From positions 1 through 43,291 of IMG/VR virus record IMGVR_UViG_3300050014_000169: a DNA stretch of 43,291 nt. One strand, given 5' to 3'. Positions 1 through 8,760 of the stretch are shown one piece after another. Position numbers and translations under genes: made by a program. The notes under the pieces are model-generated. The model worked only from the letters and a program-made list of their open reading frames with translations. It had not been told where the DNA came from and did no database searches. How positions within the stretch are numbered: the first letter of the stretch is position 1; the number at the start of each line of letters is the position of its first letter. The stretch is from a virus.

Positions 1-33
1 TTGAAACCTTAATCGGTTTTAGTGGCTCTTTTT
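1..33 (+). terminator. Terminator hairpin, cut by window edge
   Basis: The window opens inside a hairpin: AAACC (4-8) pairs with GGTTT (15-19), then comes the arm TGGCTCT (23-29) and a T run. The left outer arm is outside the window, but the complete equivalent is seen at 42263-42306, where AGAGCCA pairs with TGGCTCT. It sits immediately before the small virion gene. Between the two copies the inner stem sequence differs but pairing is kept. Confidence 0.6.
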
Positions 34-59
34 ATATTCCATTCAAGGAGGTGATACAC

Positions 60-185
60 ATGGCAGATAACGGCAAAAGCAATCCCTTTGGCAATACCTC
101 AGCGCAGAAAATTACTGCGGACAGCAAACAGTCTAAAGGCAAACAGCCGCAGATAGTCAAGGGCAATGACCTCAGAAGTAAATAA
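60..185 (+). CDS. Small conserved virion-operon protein, 41 aa (copy 1)
   Basis: A 41-residue, Lys/Ser/Asn/Gln-rich, hydrophilic protein starting MADNGKSNPFGN and ending NDLRSK. The start is set by a very strong ribosome site (AAGGAGGTGATA) just upstream. It lies directly before the scaffold-like gene, downstream of a terminator hairpin. The second copy of this locus at 42332-42457 encodes almost the same protein, with the few changes near codons 11-15, so the reading frame is preserved and the gene is real. No family is recognised; position suggests a small head or packaging accessory protein. Confidence 0.6.
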   Translation: MADNGKSNPFGNTSAQKITADSKQSKGKQPQIVKGNDLRSK

Positions 186-232
186 AATTCGCTTGGGATA
201 GCGTCACAAACCCAAATTGAAAGGAATTTATT

Positions 233-1072
233 ATGGCTGATGAAATACAAGGCGGTACAGTTGCGGAAGTCGCCGCCCCGCAAAGCACAGAGACAATAGA
301 GACTGTTGACACAGGCGTTGATAATTCTGCAGCCGCCGAGCAGATAGACAGTCCGGCTAAACCAGCACAGTCACAAGACGATAACGCTCGTTTTGCCGCG
401 GCTCGCCGCGAATCTGAAACGGCGTTAAAGACAGAACGTGAGAAATTTTCTCACACAACCGAATTGATTAAAAACTACGGCGCGACAAATGGTTGTTATT
501 CAGATGCAGACGTTTCCGCTAAATACGGTTCAACAGATGGCATCACGACACTTGATCAACTCGCCGCCGAAGTTGAACGGCAGGCGGCTATTCAAAGGGG
601 AGAACCCGACCCCCAAAAAGTTAAAAGCATGATTGACGAGGCGGTGAGTAACCACCCACTGATTAAAGCGGCGCAGGAAGCGCAGGCAAAGTCAACAATG
701 GATGGTTGGGTTTCAGAGCTTAAAACCGCGTTCCCCGACGAGAAGTTTGACGGAGAGAATCCATCTTTAGGATTACCCGAAGATGTGGCAACTCAAATGT
801 CATTATTCATCAAGCGGGGGTTCAGCCCGGTCGAGGCTTATGTTCAGGCAAACTGGAAATCCATTCAGTCAAAAAGCACCGCCGCAGGTAAACAGGCCGC
901 GCTTAACGACTTAAATTCAAAGGGACACCTTAAACCCACAGGCGGAGGGGTTGACGTTTCAAATGTCAATGTACCTCCCGAGACTTACAAGCTTTACAAG
1001 ACAATGAACAAAGGAATGACAGATGAACAGATTAAAAAACATTATGCCAAATCCTTAAAGGAGGGTTTTTAA
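233..1072 (+). CDS. Capsid assembly scaffold-like protein (copy 1)
   Basis: A 279-residue, acidic, Ala/Gln/Glu-rich protein located between the portal block (end of the circular map) and the major capsid gene, the usual place of a scaffold. Residues about 15-50 form a low-complexity Thr/Ala/Pro/Gln linker; about 50-75 (ARFAAARRESETALKTEREK) looks like a charged helix; the C-terminal 40 residues are basic and end YAKSLKEGF, fitting a capsid-binding tail. The start follows GAAAGGAATTTATT. The stop abuts the next ATG with no gap, so the two are translationally coupled. The second allele at 42505 differs in the linker (residues about 17-49) and near residues 83-92. Assignment rests on position and composition, not a motif. 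Confidence 0.6.
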   Translation: MADEIQGGTVAEVAAPQSTETIETVDTGVDNSAAAEQIDSPAKPAQSQDDNARFAAARRESETALKTEREKFSHTTELIKNYGATNGCYSDADVSAKYGSTDGITTLDQLAAEVERQAAIQRGEPDPQKVKSMIDEAVSNHPLIKAAQEAQAKSTMDGWVSELKTAFPDEKFDGENPSLGLPEDVATQMSLFIKRGFSPVEAYVQANWKSIQSKSTAAGKQAALNDLNSKGHLKPTGGGVDVSNVNVPPETYKLYKTMNKGMTDEQIKKHYAKSLKEGF

Positions 1073-1471
1073 ATGGCTTTTAAAAGATCAAAAGCAATTA
1101 TCGGTCTTTCGACCACACTCGAATACTACCAGATGACCAACAGTGAGGCCGTGACTATCGGAGAGGCACTTGTGCTGACTTCCGGCAGGCTCACCAAATG
1201 CGGAGCAACCGCAATACCTCAGTTTATCGCAATGGCAACAGCGGCTTCCGCAGCGGCAGGCCCCGTAATTCCCGTCGAGCGCTGCACAGAGGGAATTGAG
1301 TATGAGACAACTTCAAGCGCAACCGTCGCCGCTACACTTATCGGCACGGTGGTTACTATTGGTTCTGACGGACTTACCGTAACCGCAACAGCCACTTCGG
1401 GCGTGTTTGAAATCTCGACAACCGATGGCGCTACAACCACTTCAACCGTTCGCGGATTTTTCAGGAGATAG
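1073..1471 (+). CDS. Head decoration-like protein, 132 aa
   Basis: A small Ala/Thr/Ser-rich beta-type protein lying between the scaffold and major capsid genes. It starts MAFKRSKAIIGLSTT and has a long stretch of alternating hydrophobic and Thr residues (about 75-125), as seen in small phage head-decoration or capsid-cement proteins. Start ATG follows GGAGGGTTTTTAA, overlapping the end of the scaffold gene. No enzymatic motif is visible. The assignment as decoration protein is an inference from order and composition. Confidence 0.5.
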   Translation: MAFKRSKAIIGLSTTLEYYQMTNSEAVTIGEALVLTSGRLTKCGATAIPQFIAMATAASAAAGPVIPVERCTEGIEYETTSSATVAATLIGTVVTIGSDGLTVTATATSGVFEISTTDGATTTSTVRGFFRR

Positions 1472-1484
1472 GAGAGTGAATTAA

Positions 1485-2519
1485 ATGGCAGGAGTAATTT
1501 TTGAAAAAGGTTCAAACCTCAACGATACCCAGATAGGCAAATCCCTACAGCCAATTCGCGCATATATCGAGCAACAGGTCGAGGCGTTTGAAAACAAATC
1601 CCTCGTAAATGAAATCTTTATCCCCGACACCACAACTGATTTTGCCGCCAAATATGGTTATGAGACATCTGTCGGCAACTTCGAGAATACCGGTGAGGGC
1701 GGCGCATATCCCGAAAACGGAATGCAGGACGGCTATTCACAGTATTTAGAGCCTTGCACATTCAAAAATAAACTTGTGGTAACACAGGAAATGATTGAAG
1801 ATGCAAAGTTCGGAAAAATCAAGTCCAAAGCGGGCATGTTTACGCTTTCATACGGTCGCACACGTGAAGAACTCGGTGCTGCAATGCTTATGGGCGCATC
1901 GGGGACAGCGGTTACATACGGCAACGGCAATGCCTTATTGAACAGTTATAAGACAACCGGCGCTGATGCTGTAGCTCTGTTCACCACGGCTCACCCCTCG
2001 AAGACAGGCGGCGCAGCCAACCAGTCGAATTTCTATGCAGGCGAGCTGACGTATGACAACCTTTGCTATGCGCAGCAGTACATGCACCTGTTCAAGGACG
2101 ACGACGGGCATCTGCTTTCAATCAGTCCCGATACAATCATAATACCTGACGATGCAAGAGCCCGCAAGATGGTTGCTGACATCGTGGGAACTGAGGGCGT
2201 ACCCGGTACTGCAAATAACAGTTCCAATTCGCAGAAAGGCAACTGGAACGTCCTGATCTGGCCGTACCTGAACGCCTTTATCCCGTCCGGCGTGACTGCC
2301 GGTAAAATGCCGTGGTTCCTGATGGACAGCGGTTTCAATGAAGTCGGACAGGGCGCAATCTGGCTTGACAGAGTAAACCTGACAATAAAGGTTGACATGG
2401 ATCCGGCGAATGACAACACCCTATTTAAAGCCCGCGCTCGTTTCGTCCCGGGCTTTAACAACTGGCGTGCATTCCTCGGCTCGTTCCCCGGTCTCGGCGG
2501 GACAGCATTCCCGACGTAA
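1485..2519 (+). CDS. Major capsid protein (Mu gpT / HK97-fold type)
   Basis: A 344-residue protein with features I associate with Mu gpT-like major head subunits: a region FTTAHPSKTGG followed by QSNFYAGELTYDNL (around residues 165-195), and a C-terminal section on VDMDPANDNTLFKARAR near residues 305-320. The protein would form the HK97-fold shell of the capsid. It is preceded by ATAGGAGAGTGAATTAA as ribosome site and followed by a GC hairpin that could stabilise or attenuate the abundant message. It lies directly after scaffold and decoration-type genes and before several small head or surface proteins. Confidence 0.8.
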   Translation: MAGVIFEKGSNLNDTQIGKSLQPIRAYIEQQVEAFENKSLVNEIFIPDTTTDFAAKYGYETSVGNFENTGEGGAYPENGMQDGYSQYLEPCTFKNKLVVTQEMIEDAKFGKIKSKAGMFTLSYGRTREELGAAMLMGASGTAVTYGNGNALLNSYKTTGADAVALFTTAHPSKTGGAANQSNFYAGELTYDNLCYAQQYMHLFKDDDGHLLSISPDTIIIPDDARARKMVADIVGTEGVPGTANNSSNSQKGNWNVLIWPYLNAFIPSGVTAGKMPWFLMDSGFNEVGQGAIWLDRVNLTIKVDMDPANDNTLFKARARFVPGFNNWRAFLGSFPGLGGTAFPT

Positions 2520-2525
2520 TAATAA

Positions 2526-2545
2526 GGGCGGCTTAATAACCGCCC
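2526..2545 (+). terminator. GC hairpin after the major capsid gene
   Basis: GGGCGG (2526-2531) pairs with CCGCCC (2540-2545) around an 8-base loop, followed by TCCAATTGGAGG, which contains the next ribosome site. There is no T run, so it is more likely a partial attenuator or a 3' stabiliser of capsid mRNA than a full terminator. Confidence 0.4.
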
Positions 2546-2564
2546 TCCAATTGGAGGTAATCAA

Positions 2565-2927
2565 ATGGCTTTAAATAAAGACGCAAAGCGCGGATGGACA
2601 AGACTTGACCAAGAGGGTTGCTCTACCGGTGAGGTTGATTTTGTAACAGGAATTTCCCTTGCATCCGGTGACGTAACACTCACTACTGCCCAGAGCAAAG
2701 CGGTCACACTTGAAGTGGCAACAGGCCACGCTTCAAATTCAATCGTAATCGCGGCGGTTGACGCTGTGCCGGGCAAGTTATATATCGTCGTCAACCTCGA
2801 TAGTTCCCTTGCGGCAAACATCAAAGTCGCCAGCGGCGCGGCTGTAGCACTTGCGGCCTCAAAAACCGCAATAGTCCGCACAAAATCAGACGGTACGCAG
2901 GTTTTAAGAGTGACCGCAGACAGTTAA
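2565..2927 (+). CDS. Small structural protein, 120 aa, beta-rich
   Basis: A 120-residue Ala/Val/Thr-rich protein starting MALNKDAKRGWTRLDQEG. The remainder (about 35-115) alternates hydrophobic and polar residues with several Ser-Asp-Gly and Ala-Ala turns, fitting a beta-sandwich. TTGGAGGTAATCAA provides the ribosome site. It lies between the capsid gene and a run of small genes, with a GC hairpin on each side. It could be a capsid-stabilising or decoration protein; no family is recognised with certainty. Confidence 0.5.
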   Translation: MALNKDAKRGWTRLDQEGCSTGEVDFVTGISLASGDVTLTTAQSKAVTLEVATGHASNSIVIAAVDAVPGKLYIVVNLDSSLAANIKVASGAAVALAASKTAIVRTKSDGTQVLRVTADS

Positions 2928-2934
2928 GGAATAC

Positions 2935-2952
2935 GGGGCGGCAACACGCCCC
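2935..2952 (+). terminator. GC hairpin between small head genes
   Basis: GGGGCG (2935-2940) pairs with CGCCCC (2947-2952) around GCAACA, followed by TCTCTTTGGAGG, the next gene's ribosome site. Same design as the hairpin at 2526: short, GC-rich, directly before a ribosome site, no T run. Likely an attenuator or mRNA end stabiliser. Confidence 0.35.
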
Positions 2953-2968
2953 TCTCTTTGGAGGAAGC

Positions 2969-3184
2969 ATGTTTAAAATCAATGAAAATAATTGCATTAC
3001 AGTAAGCGAACAAATCCTTTACAATATCATGGAAGTCGTTACAAGGGGCATAGAACCGCCTAAACCAATACCCGCACAATTGCCTGTTTCAATAGGAAAG
3101 TGCGCTGTGTGCGGTCGTGAGTGGTCTAACAACGGGCAACGGCTCGCATGCGTGAGAAAACATAAAAAGGAGGTCACAAAATGA
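2969..3184 (+). CDS. Small protein with C-terminal zinc-binding motif
   Basis: A 71-residue protein whose second half carries CAVCGREW, then a Cys and a His (CVRKHKK), a C-x2-C...C-x3-H arrangement suggesting a small zinc finger. The N-terminal half has PPKPIPAQLP, a Pro-rich linker. Ribosome site TTGGAGGAAGC. Its last four bases overlap the start of the next gene. Several other genes in the late operon also encode tiny Cys-pair proteins. Function unknown. Confidence 0.5.
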   Translation: MFKINENNCITVSEQILYNIMEVVTRGIEPPKPIPAQLPVSIGKCAVCGREWSNNGQRLACVRKHKKEVTK

Positions 3185-3429
3185 GAACTTCTATAGATTA
3201 CGCGTACGGTGGAAATGTCGAATACATAACCGACACAGCAGAACATGTTGTTAATGCTAAATTTGCAATATGTGAAACTGACGTTGTTATTTCGGCAGTC
3301 ACTTTAAATAGTACAGTTACAGGAAACTCAGTTTTGACGGGGACACATCCTAAAGGGACTATGCTACCTTTCTCATTTTCAAAAATAACATTAACTTCGG
3401 GCCAGTTATGGGCGGTCAGGGGGCTTTGA
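3181..3429 (+). CDS. Small late protein, 82 aa
   Basis: An 82-residue protein (MRTSIDYAYGGNVEYITDT...) of beta-type composition, rich in Thr, Val and Ser, ending GQLWAVRGL. ATG overlaps the upstream stop (ATGA), after AAAGGAGGTCACAA. It is followed after one base by the jelly-roll-type gene; the pair and the next gene look more AT-rich than the flanking capsid and adaptor genes. It may be an attachment or accessory part of the surface protein encoded next. Confidence 0.45.
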   Translation: MRTSIDYAYGGNVEYITDTAEHVVNAKFAICETDVVISAVTLNSTVTGNSVLTGTHPKGTMLPFSFSKITLTSGQLWAVRGL

Positions 3430-3430
3430 T

Positions 3431-3907
3431 ATGTTTGGATTAAATATGAGTTTAGCAGGTCAATCAGGCAGATTTAGCAAAAACCTATTTAACCCCGCAG
3501 TTGGCTCAATCACGGCAAATGGTGTTACTTGCACAGTTGCGACAGGCGGTACAATTACTTTAAATGGAACGGCAACAGCAAATACAAGATTTTGTTTAAC
3601 GGGTGCAACTTTACAATCTTCTAATGATTTGGGATTTGCAGACCAATATTTAGCGCCAATCAAAATAGTTCCGTACACATTAAGTTCGAGTCAAATTATT
3701 CCTTCCAACATGTTTGTTTATGTTAGAGAAGTCAACGTAAATTTATTAACGCTTAACAATACTTTAACTAATACGCAAACGCCTATCACACTTGACCACA
3801 TATCTTATGTTTTTATAAGAGTAGTTTCGGGTGCTGCTTTTACAAACTTCTCTTTCAAACTTCAACTCGAACAAAACACCGTGGCAACGGCGTGGGAACA
3901 ATACTAA
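3431..3907 (+). CDS. Jelly-roll (carbohydrate-binding-like) surface protein
   Basis: A 158-residue protein with the pattern typical of phage virion jelly-roll domains: N-terminal NLFNPAVGSITANGVTCTV, then GGTITLNGTATAN, and a C-terminal strand FKLQLEQNTVATAWEQY. In other phages such domains decorate heads or tails and are thought to bind sugars. There is only a weak ribosome site at this start, but the previous stop is one base upstream, so coupling is likely. Base composition is AT-rich compared with neighbours, consistent with an exchanged host-interaction cassette. Function as a glycan-binding decoration is an inference. Confidence 0.6.
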   Translation: MFGLNMSLAGQSGRFSKNLFNPAVGSITANGVTCTVATGGTITLNGTATANTRFCLTGATLQSSNDLGFADQYLAPIKIVPYTLSSSQIIPSNMFVYVREVNVNLLTLNNTLTNTQTPITLDHISYVFIRVVSGAAFTNFSFKLQLEQNTVATAWEQY

Positions 3908-3926
3908 ATCTTAAGGAGTGTTTTAA

Positions 3927-4112
3927 ATGGCAATAAAATATCATTGCACCAATGTCAATTCAAACGAAAGCATAACACAAGCAACCTTTACGGCAAGTTC
4001 GGATGATAAAACAGTTAGTGGCTCACTAACCGTTTCAATCGCAAGTGCCAATGATGCTATCTATCAGACCGCAAAGGACTATGACGCAAATCTACAGTTA
4101 GTCGCTGAATAA
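3927..4112 (+). CDS. Small late protein, 61 aa
   Basis: A 61-residue protein starting MAIKYHCTNVNSNE with a beta-type, Ser/Thr/Ala-rich sequence. Ribosome site TTAAGGAGTGTTTTAA. It closes the group of small, relatively AT-rich genes between capsid and adaptor genes. No family recognised; probably a minor virion protein. Confidence 0.45.
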   Translation: MAIKYHCTNVNSNESITQATFTASSDDKTVSGSLTVSIASANDAIYQTAKDYDANLQLVAE

Positions 4113-4126
4113 AGGCGGTGCTTTAA

Positions 4127-5089
4127 ATGTCTAAAACTTTCGCAGACATAAAAAACGACATTATTGTCCTCATAAACAACAAATCGCAGGGCGGCGTTCT
4201 TACCCCGACCAGTGATGCGGCTCAACAGGACTATATAAACCGTATGCCGTCTTTAATAAACGCTGTAAATCGTGAGATTTCAACGGTTTATAAAAAAATA
4301 CCCGCAAAATTAGTTCTCTCTCAATACCCGATAGACAACGCTTTATCTAACCCTTTGAATATGTTCGACATTCAGTTGCACACAAATTCTGACTTGATTT
4401 TTCAATGCAGTACGGCGCTTTCTTACTACTTTGAGGTGGACAATCTCGCGGATATTTACATTGAGGAGCAGGTCAACGGTGTATTTCAAGCACTTCCTGC
4501 GCCGGTTCACATATCGGTCGTGACAAAACCAACAGGATATATCGCATATAAAGGTTTTATCACACCGTCAAACGTAAACAACCCTATTCAAATACGTTTT
4601 TCAGGCTCTTACACATACAGGGCAAGGAATATCGCTCTTTATAATGTAGCGTTTGCTACGTTATCAGACATTCCGAATTATCAGTCTTATAACGTGTATA
4701 CCATGCCTGATGATTTCTTTCAACTCATGCCGGACGGTGTGAGTTTAACAGGGAATTTCAGTGACGGAAACCGATTTTTAAGACCTACTGATTATTTTTG
4801 GAAAGAGCCAAATCAAATACTCTTGAATTATTACGACATGGGCGAATATACCATCAACTATTATAAATACCCCGTGACTATTGATGATACCACGGCAGAC
4901 ACGTTCGTCATGGAGAACACGCCCGACGCGGTTGATATTATTGCTACTTACGTGGCGGCTTATCTTTTGGCTGATGAACGCCCCGACCTGTTCACGACCT
5001 ACGAGAATATATATGAGCAAAAAGTTCAACGGTTAAATCCGTTGCAGGATTACGGGACAGCCGAAATTCAGAACGTGACGGGGTGGTAA
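4127..5089 (+). CDS. Head-tail adaptor (phage adaptor protein)
   Basis: A 320-residue protein beginning MSKTFADIKNDIIVLINN, with an N-terminal helix pair (residues 1-60), a central insert of beta type (about 95-165, FEVDNLADIYIEE...SGSYTYRARN) and a helical C-terminal part with WKEPNQILLNYYDMGEYTINYYKYPV, then IIATYVAAYLLADERPDLF. In my judgement this matches the adaptor proteins found in short-tailed phages just before the stabilisation/tail-hub protein. It would sit under the portal ring. The next gene starts one base after its stop. Confidence 0.6.
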   Translation: MSKTFADIKNDIIVLINNKSQGGVLTPTSDAAQQDYINRMPSLINAVNREISTVYKKIPAKLVLSQYPIDNALSNPLNMFDIQLHTNSDLIFQCSTALSYYFEVDNLADIYIEEQVNGVFQALPAPVHISVVTKPTGYIAYKGFITPSNVNNPIQIRFSGSYTYRARNIALYNVAFATLSDIPNYQSYNVYTMPDDFFQLMPDGVSLTGNFSDGNRFLRPTDYFWKEPNQILLNYYDMGEYTINYYKYPVTIDDTTADTFVMENTPDAVDIIATYVAAYLLADERPDLFTTYENIYEQKVQRLNPLQDYGTAEIQNVTGW

Positions 5090-5090
5090 T

Positions 5091-6941
5091 ATGCCGGTAA
5101 AAATACTCGCAACCCCAAAAGTTTATACGTGGAAACTCGACAACATCAACGGGGGTCTGAATTTAGAGGACAACCCTTATCAGCTTTTGGATAATCAGGC
5201 GCAGGACTGTAAAAATGTTTACTATAATCAGACATTTTGCAAACGTCCGGGGTCAAGATCGCTCAACGTCACTGCCACGGGCGCGCCTATCCTTTCGATG
5301 TACGACTACCTATACAAGGGCGTTCTGGTGTTCTCTACAGGTACAAACCTTTGCACGATGAACCCGACTTTAACCTCATATACAACCGTTTATACAGGTC
5401 TGACGGCGGCAAAGGGTACATTCTTCAAATATAACGGATTTCTTTACTACATAAATGGACATGAGTACGTGAAGTTTGACGGGACAACATGCGTTGCGGT
5501 AGTGCCGTATGTGCCAACGGTGGTTATCAATAGAACGCCAACAGGCGGGGGAACCTCCACCAATAATTATAACCGTCTCGGCGCGGGATTTTTAGACTCA
5601 TTCAACGGTGACGGAACATCCACCGCATACCAATTAACGGACTTAGGGCTTGATGCAACAACGGTTACTTGCACGGTTGGTGGGGTTGCAAAAGTTGAGG
5701 GTACAAATTTCACGGTAAACCGCACGACCGGAGTCGTCACATTCACGGTTGCCTCCGCATCAGGTCAGAACAACGTTTTAATAACCGCCTATAAAACAAA
5801 TGCGACAGACAGAAACTATTTGCTTAACTGCACCATCGCCACAGCTTTTGGGGGAGATACCTCAAACCGTATATTCTTTGCTGGAAACAACACGGCAAAC
5901 TATTATTATTCGGATACCGCGAACCCCGAATACATTCCCATACTTCAGTACAACAATATCGGTCAAAATGACGACCCGATCTCTCAAATGGCTATTCAGA
6001 ATGACACGATGATACTTTTTAAACAGAGAAGTATTTACGGCATGACTTACGGAGGACTTTCTACCGCTGCCATTCCTATCCCTTTATTCCCTGTTGTATC
6101 TCTCAACTCCAACATCGGATGTGACTGCCCCAAAACCGTACAACTCGTTGATAACAAATTGGTGTGGACTAACTCATACTTTGGGGTTTGTACCCTTGTG
6201 AACGAAACTACAGCTATTGTGAGCGATACGGTTTATCGCAATGTGAAACCGCTAAGCAGAAATATAAACGGCAACGCTCGCAGACAAGGATTATTGCAGG
6301 AAAGCAACATTACAAGCGCGGTTGCAATCAATTTCAACAATAAATACTGGGTAGCGGTAAACGGAAAAGTCTATCTGTGGGATTGGGGTTTGACACCTTA
6401 CAATTCTCAGCAAAATCAAGAAAAAATGCAACAGGAATTAGCTTGGTGGGTATTTGATAGCCTGCCGATCAGTTGTTTTGCGCAGGACACCATTTACCTG
6501 TATTTCGGAGACACTGTGAGTGGATATATAGAAGTGTTTGAAAACACCTTTATTGATAACGGTGCCGCAATAAATTCATATTGGCAGATGGGGACAAATC
6601 ATTTCGGCTCACCAAACTTGTTAAAAACGATTAGAAAATGGTGGTGCTCTGCAAAGTCTGACACACCGGAAACAATCGGTATTACATATTTTACAGACCA
6701 AAACGAGGGTGGAGTAGCGGATTCGCAACCGATTTCAATTGATGCATTATTCGACTGGAATAATTGGGACTGGGATAACTTCTCGTGGGGTTCCGACCCG
6801 TGGTTTAACGAACCGATGCGTAAACCTATAGCAAGATCAACCAAATCATTTTCGTTGAAACTCAGTAATAATGTGGCAGGCGAAGACATGAACGCTTCAA
6901 ATATTAACATTCAGTACGTCGTTGTAAAGGAAGTGAAATAA
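5091..6941 (+). CDS. Stabilisation / tail-hub protein with inserted beta domain
   Basis: A 616-residue protein whose start region (WKLDNINGGLNLEDNPYQL, then FCKRPGSRSLN around residues 45-60) matches the N-terminus of podoviral stabilisation / tail-tubular-B-like proteins, which describe the DNA path below the adaptor as a beta-propeller. Residues about 165-238 (LDSFNGDGTSTAYQLTDLGL ... TGVVTFTVAS) look like a separate immunoglobulin-like beta module inserted into that fold. The C-terminal part is Trp/Asn-rich (FDWNNWDWDNFSWGSDPW). The gene abuts the adaptor and overlaps the next ATG by one base, so the three are coupled. Confidence 0.6.
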   Translation: MPVKILATPKVYTWKLDNINGGLNLEDNPYQLLDNQAQDCKNVYYNQTFCKRPGSRSLNVTATGAPILSMYDYLYKGVLVFSTGTNLCTMNPTLTSYTTVYTGLTAAKGTFFKYNGFLYYINGHEYVKFDGTTCVAVVPYVPTVVINRTPTGGGTSTNNYNRLGAGFLDSFNGDGTSTAYQLTDLGLDATTVTCTVGGVAKVEGTNFTVNRTTGVVTFTVASASGQNNVLITAYKTNATDRNYLLNCTIATAFGGDTSNRIFFAGNNTANYYYSDTANPEYIPILQYNNIGQNDDPISQMAIQNDTMILFKQRSIYGMTYGGLSTAAIPIPLFPVVSLNSNIGCDCPKTVQLVDNKLVWTNSYFGVCTLVNETTAIVSDTVYRNVKPLSRNINGNARRQGLLQESNITSAVAINFNNKYWVAVNGKVYLWDWGLTPYNSQQNQEKMQQELAWWVFDSLPISCFAQDTIYLYFGDTVSGYIEVFENTFIDNGAAINSYWQMGTNHFGSPNLLKTIRKWWCSAKSDTPETIGITYFTDQNEGGVADSQPISIDALFDWNNWDWDNFSWGSDPWFNEPMRKPIARSTKSFSLKLSNNVAGEDMNASNINIQYVVVKEVK

Positions 6942-7810
6942 TGACTAATTTTGGATTTAATCCGGTAACAGGCTTAAGTGATACAAACACATTTCCGCAA
7001 AAGCCCGGGGCTACAGCCGCAAGACAACAGTTTATGACCTTGTTTAATCAGATCAGGGATTGGATAAACGGCACATTATTGAACGGGAACGGGACGATTA
7101 CGGCCGACAACGCAACGGCCGGGTCAAACCTTGCGGACGGGTGGACGCTGATTTCTCAGGTGCTTACATACGCCACCGCTGATGCGCCAACTTTTACGGC
7201 AACCACCTCAGCAGACTTGACACCGTTTATATCAGTCGGTATGAGGATAATGCTCACAAATACGACAGTCAAGTATTTTATTGTGACCGCGATAACATCA
7301 TCCACTATAACGCTATACGGTGGTACGGATTATGCCCTCACAAATGTTGCAATCAGCGCAGTTTATTACAGCCCTCATAAAGCCCCGTTCGGCTTCCCTC
7401 TTGACCCGAATAAATGGAAAATCCGGGTAGTTGATAACACAGGGTATACTCTTTCAGGGCCGGGCGTAGGAACATATTACAATCCGGGGTCTCTTAAAGC
7501 TACGCTTCCAATTGGAAGTTGGACTTTATCAGGTCAGTTCCAGATGTACGTCAGTGGTTCGGCGGGGGTAATCTATACCATTAGTGGTGCGTTATCAACG
7601 TCGGCCAGTTCTGTGTCTGATACCGATCTTGTGGATTTCGGTACACTTATTGATGTTGCCACCGCAAAATTCTTGCGGATAAAAACTTTAACTATAGCAA
7701 CTAAGACAATATATTACCTAATCCTTGGCGTGATATATGGAACACCCACATCCATTAGTATACCACTGTCAAGTAATACGGTACTGGAAGCAGTTTGTGC
7801 TTATCTATAA
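6941..7810 (+). CDS. Tail protein, candidate receptor-binding component
   Basis: A 289-residue protein. The start, MTNFGFNPVTGLSDTNTFP followed by ATAARQQFMTLFNQIRDWIN, resembles the N-terminal particle-anchoring segments of phage tail proteins. The rest is beta-rich, with a middle region of Thr/Ala/Ser repeats (about 75-130) and a C-terminal domain starting near residue 165 (GYTLSGPGVGTYYN). Directly downstream of the tail-hub gene (ATG overlaps its stop), in the position where short-tailed phages place receptor-binding proteins. No enzymatic motif is visible. Confidence 0.45.
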   Translation: MTNFGFNPVTGLSDTNTFPQKPGATAARQQFMTLFNQIRDWINGTLLNGNGTITADNATAGSNLADGWTLISQVLTYATADAPTFTATTSADLTPFISVGMRIMLTNTTVKYFIVTAITSSTITLYGGTDYALTNVAISAVYYSPHKAPFGFPLDPNKWKIRVVDNTGYTLSGPGVGTYYNPGSLKATLPIGSWTLSGQFQMYVSGSAGVIYTISGALSTSASSVSDTDLVDFGTLIDVATAKFLRIKTLTIATKTIYYLILGVIYGTPTSISIPLSSNTVLEAVCAYL

Positions 7811-7824
7811 AGGAGGTTTAAATT

Positions 7825-8760
7825 ATGGCATTACTCGACGACATTCTCGCAACGGCAAAGAAAAATCCATATGGCACGAACACAGGCGACACTTCCATTG
7901 ACGCGCTCGGAAATCAAGCAAATTCTTCCCTTGCTACTGCACTTAATCAACTGTATCAAACAAACAATTCCGGACTAAACGACCTGAACAATCAAATGGC
8001 ACCTATTCAGCAGAATTTAGCCGCAGTACCCGCGAAGTATCAGCCTCAGTACGACCAAAACGCCGTGACCGAGCAGTCTAATTTAAAGCGGGCTTTAGAG
8101 AATGCGGCTAATTACGGTCAACTCGGCGGTGGCGCATATCAGCAGTGGCAACTTGACGCATCCGGCAACAGGCAGAACGCCGACACTGCTGTAAACGCTA
8201 ATAAGGCGAGTGACCTGACGAATTACGGAAATCAGATTAACGATTTGACCGGGAAAATAAACACGTTTAACAGTAACGGGCAGAATGATTTAGCCTCACT
8301 TTTAAGCAAATCATCCAGCGATTATAACGGTGCGGTAAATGTGCAAAAGAACAATGAGGCGGCGGCGGCACAGGCAGAGTATGACAAGCAGATGGCTTTG
8401 CAGAACGCTTATAACATTGCGCAGATAAATCATAGCGGTTCAGGCACAACCGTCAAAGCTCCAGCAACACCCACGGTTTCAGACTTTATGAAAAACTTCG
8501 CGGGGAATTATACCAATGTAACCAAAGGGATTGACCCACAGACAGGTTATGCCACAGGGACGACTACAAGCACTATTTCCGACCCCGACGCTCTGATAAA
8601 CGCTATTACCAGTTCAGGGTTAAGCCAACAAGACCAAATTAATTTAGTCGCTCAATATCCTTACAAATACAACGGTATTACCCTTGCACAATACATTGCA
8701 AGCCCGAACAGAACTTATATTTCTCCAAGCGGAAACAGTTATCAAACTACTGGTTATTAA
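7825..8760 (+). CDS. Internal / ejection-type virion protein
   Basis: A 311-residue Asn/Gln/Ala-rich protein. Residues about 35-200 are predicted helical coiled coil, with many Gln and Asn (LATALNQLYQTNNSGLNDL, KQMALQNAYNIAQINH), and the C-terminal 100 residues are more globular. Strong ribosome site AAAGGAGGTTTAAATT. Long helical, glutamine-rich proteins next to a very large protein are typical of internal core / ejection proteins of short-tailed phages, which pass through the tail to build a channel. The assignment is by position and composition. Confidence 0.45.
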   Translation: MALLDDILATAKKNPYGTNTGDTSIDALGNQANSSLATALNQLYQTNNSGLNDLNNQMAPIQQNLAAVPAKYQPQYDQNAVTEQSNLKRALENAANYGQLGGGAYQQWQLDASGNRQNADTAVNANKASDLTNYGNQINDLTGKINTFNSNGQNDLASLLSKSSSDYNGAVNVQKNNEAAAAQAEYDKQMALQNAYNIAQINHSGSGTTVKAPATPTVSDFMKNFAGNYTNVTKGIDPQTGYATGTTTSTISDPDALINAITSSGLSQQDQINLVAQYPYKYNGITLAQYIASPNRTYISPSGNSYQTTGY

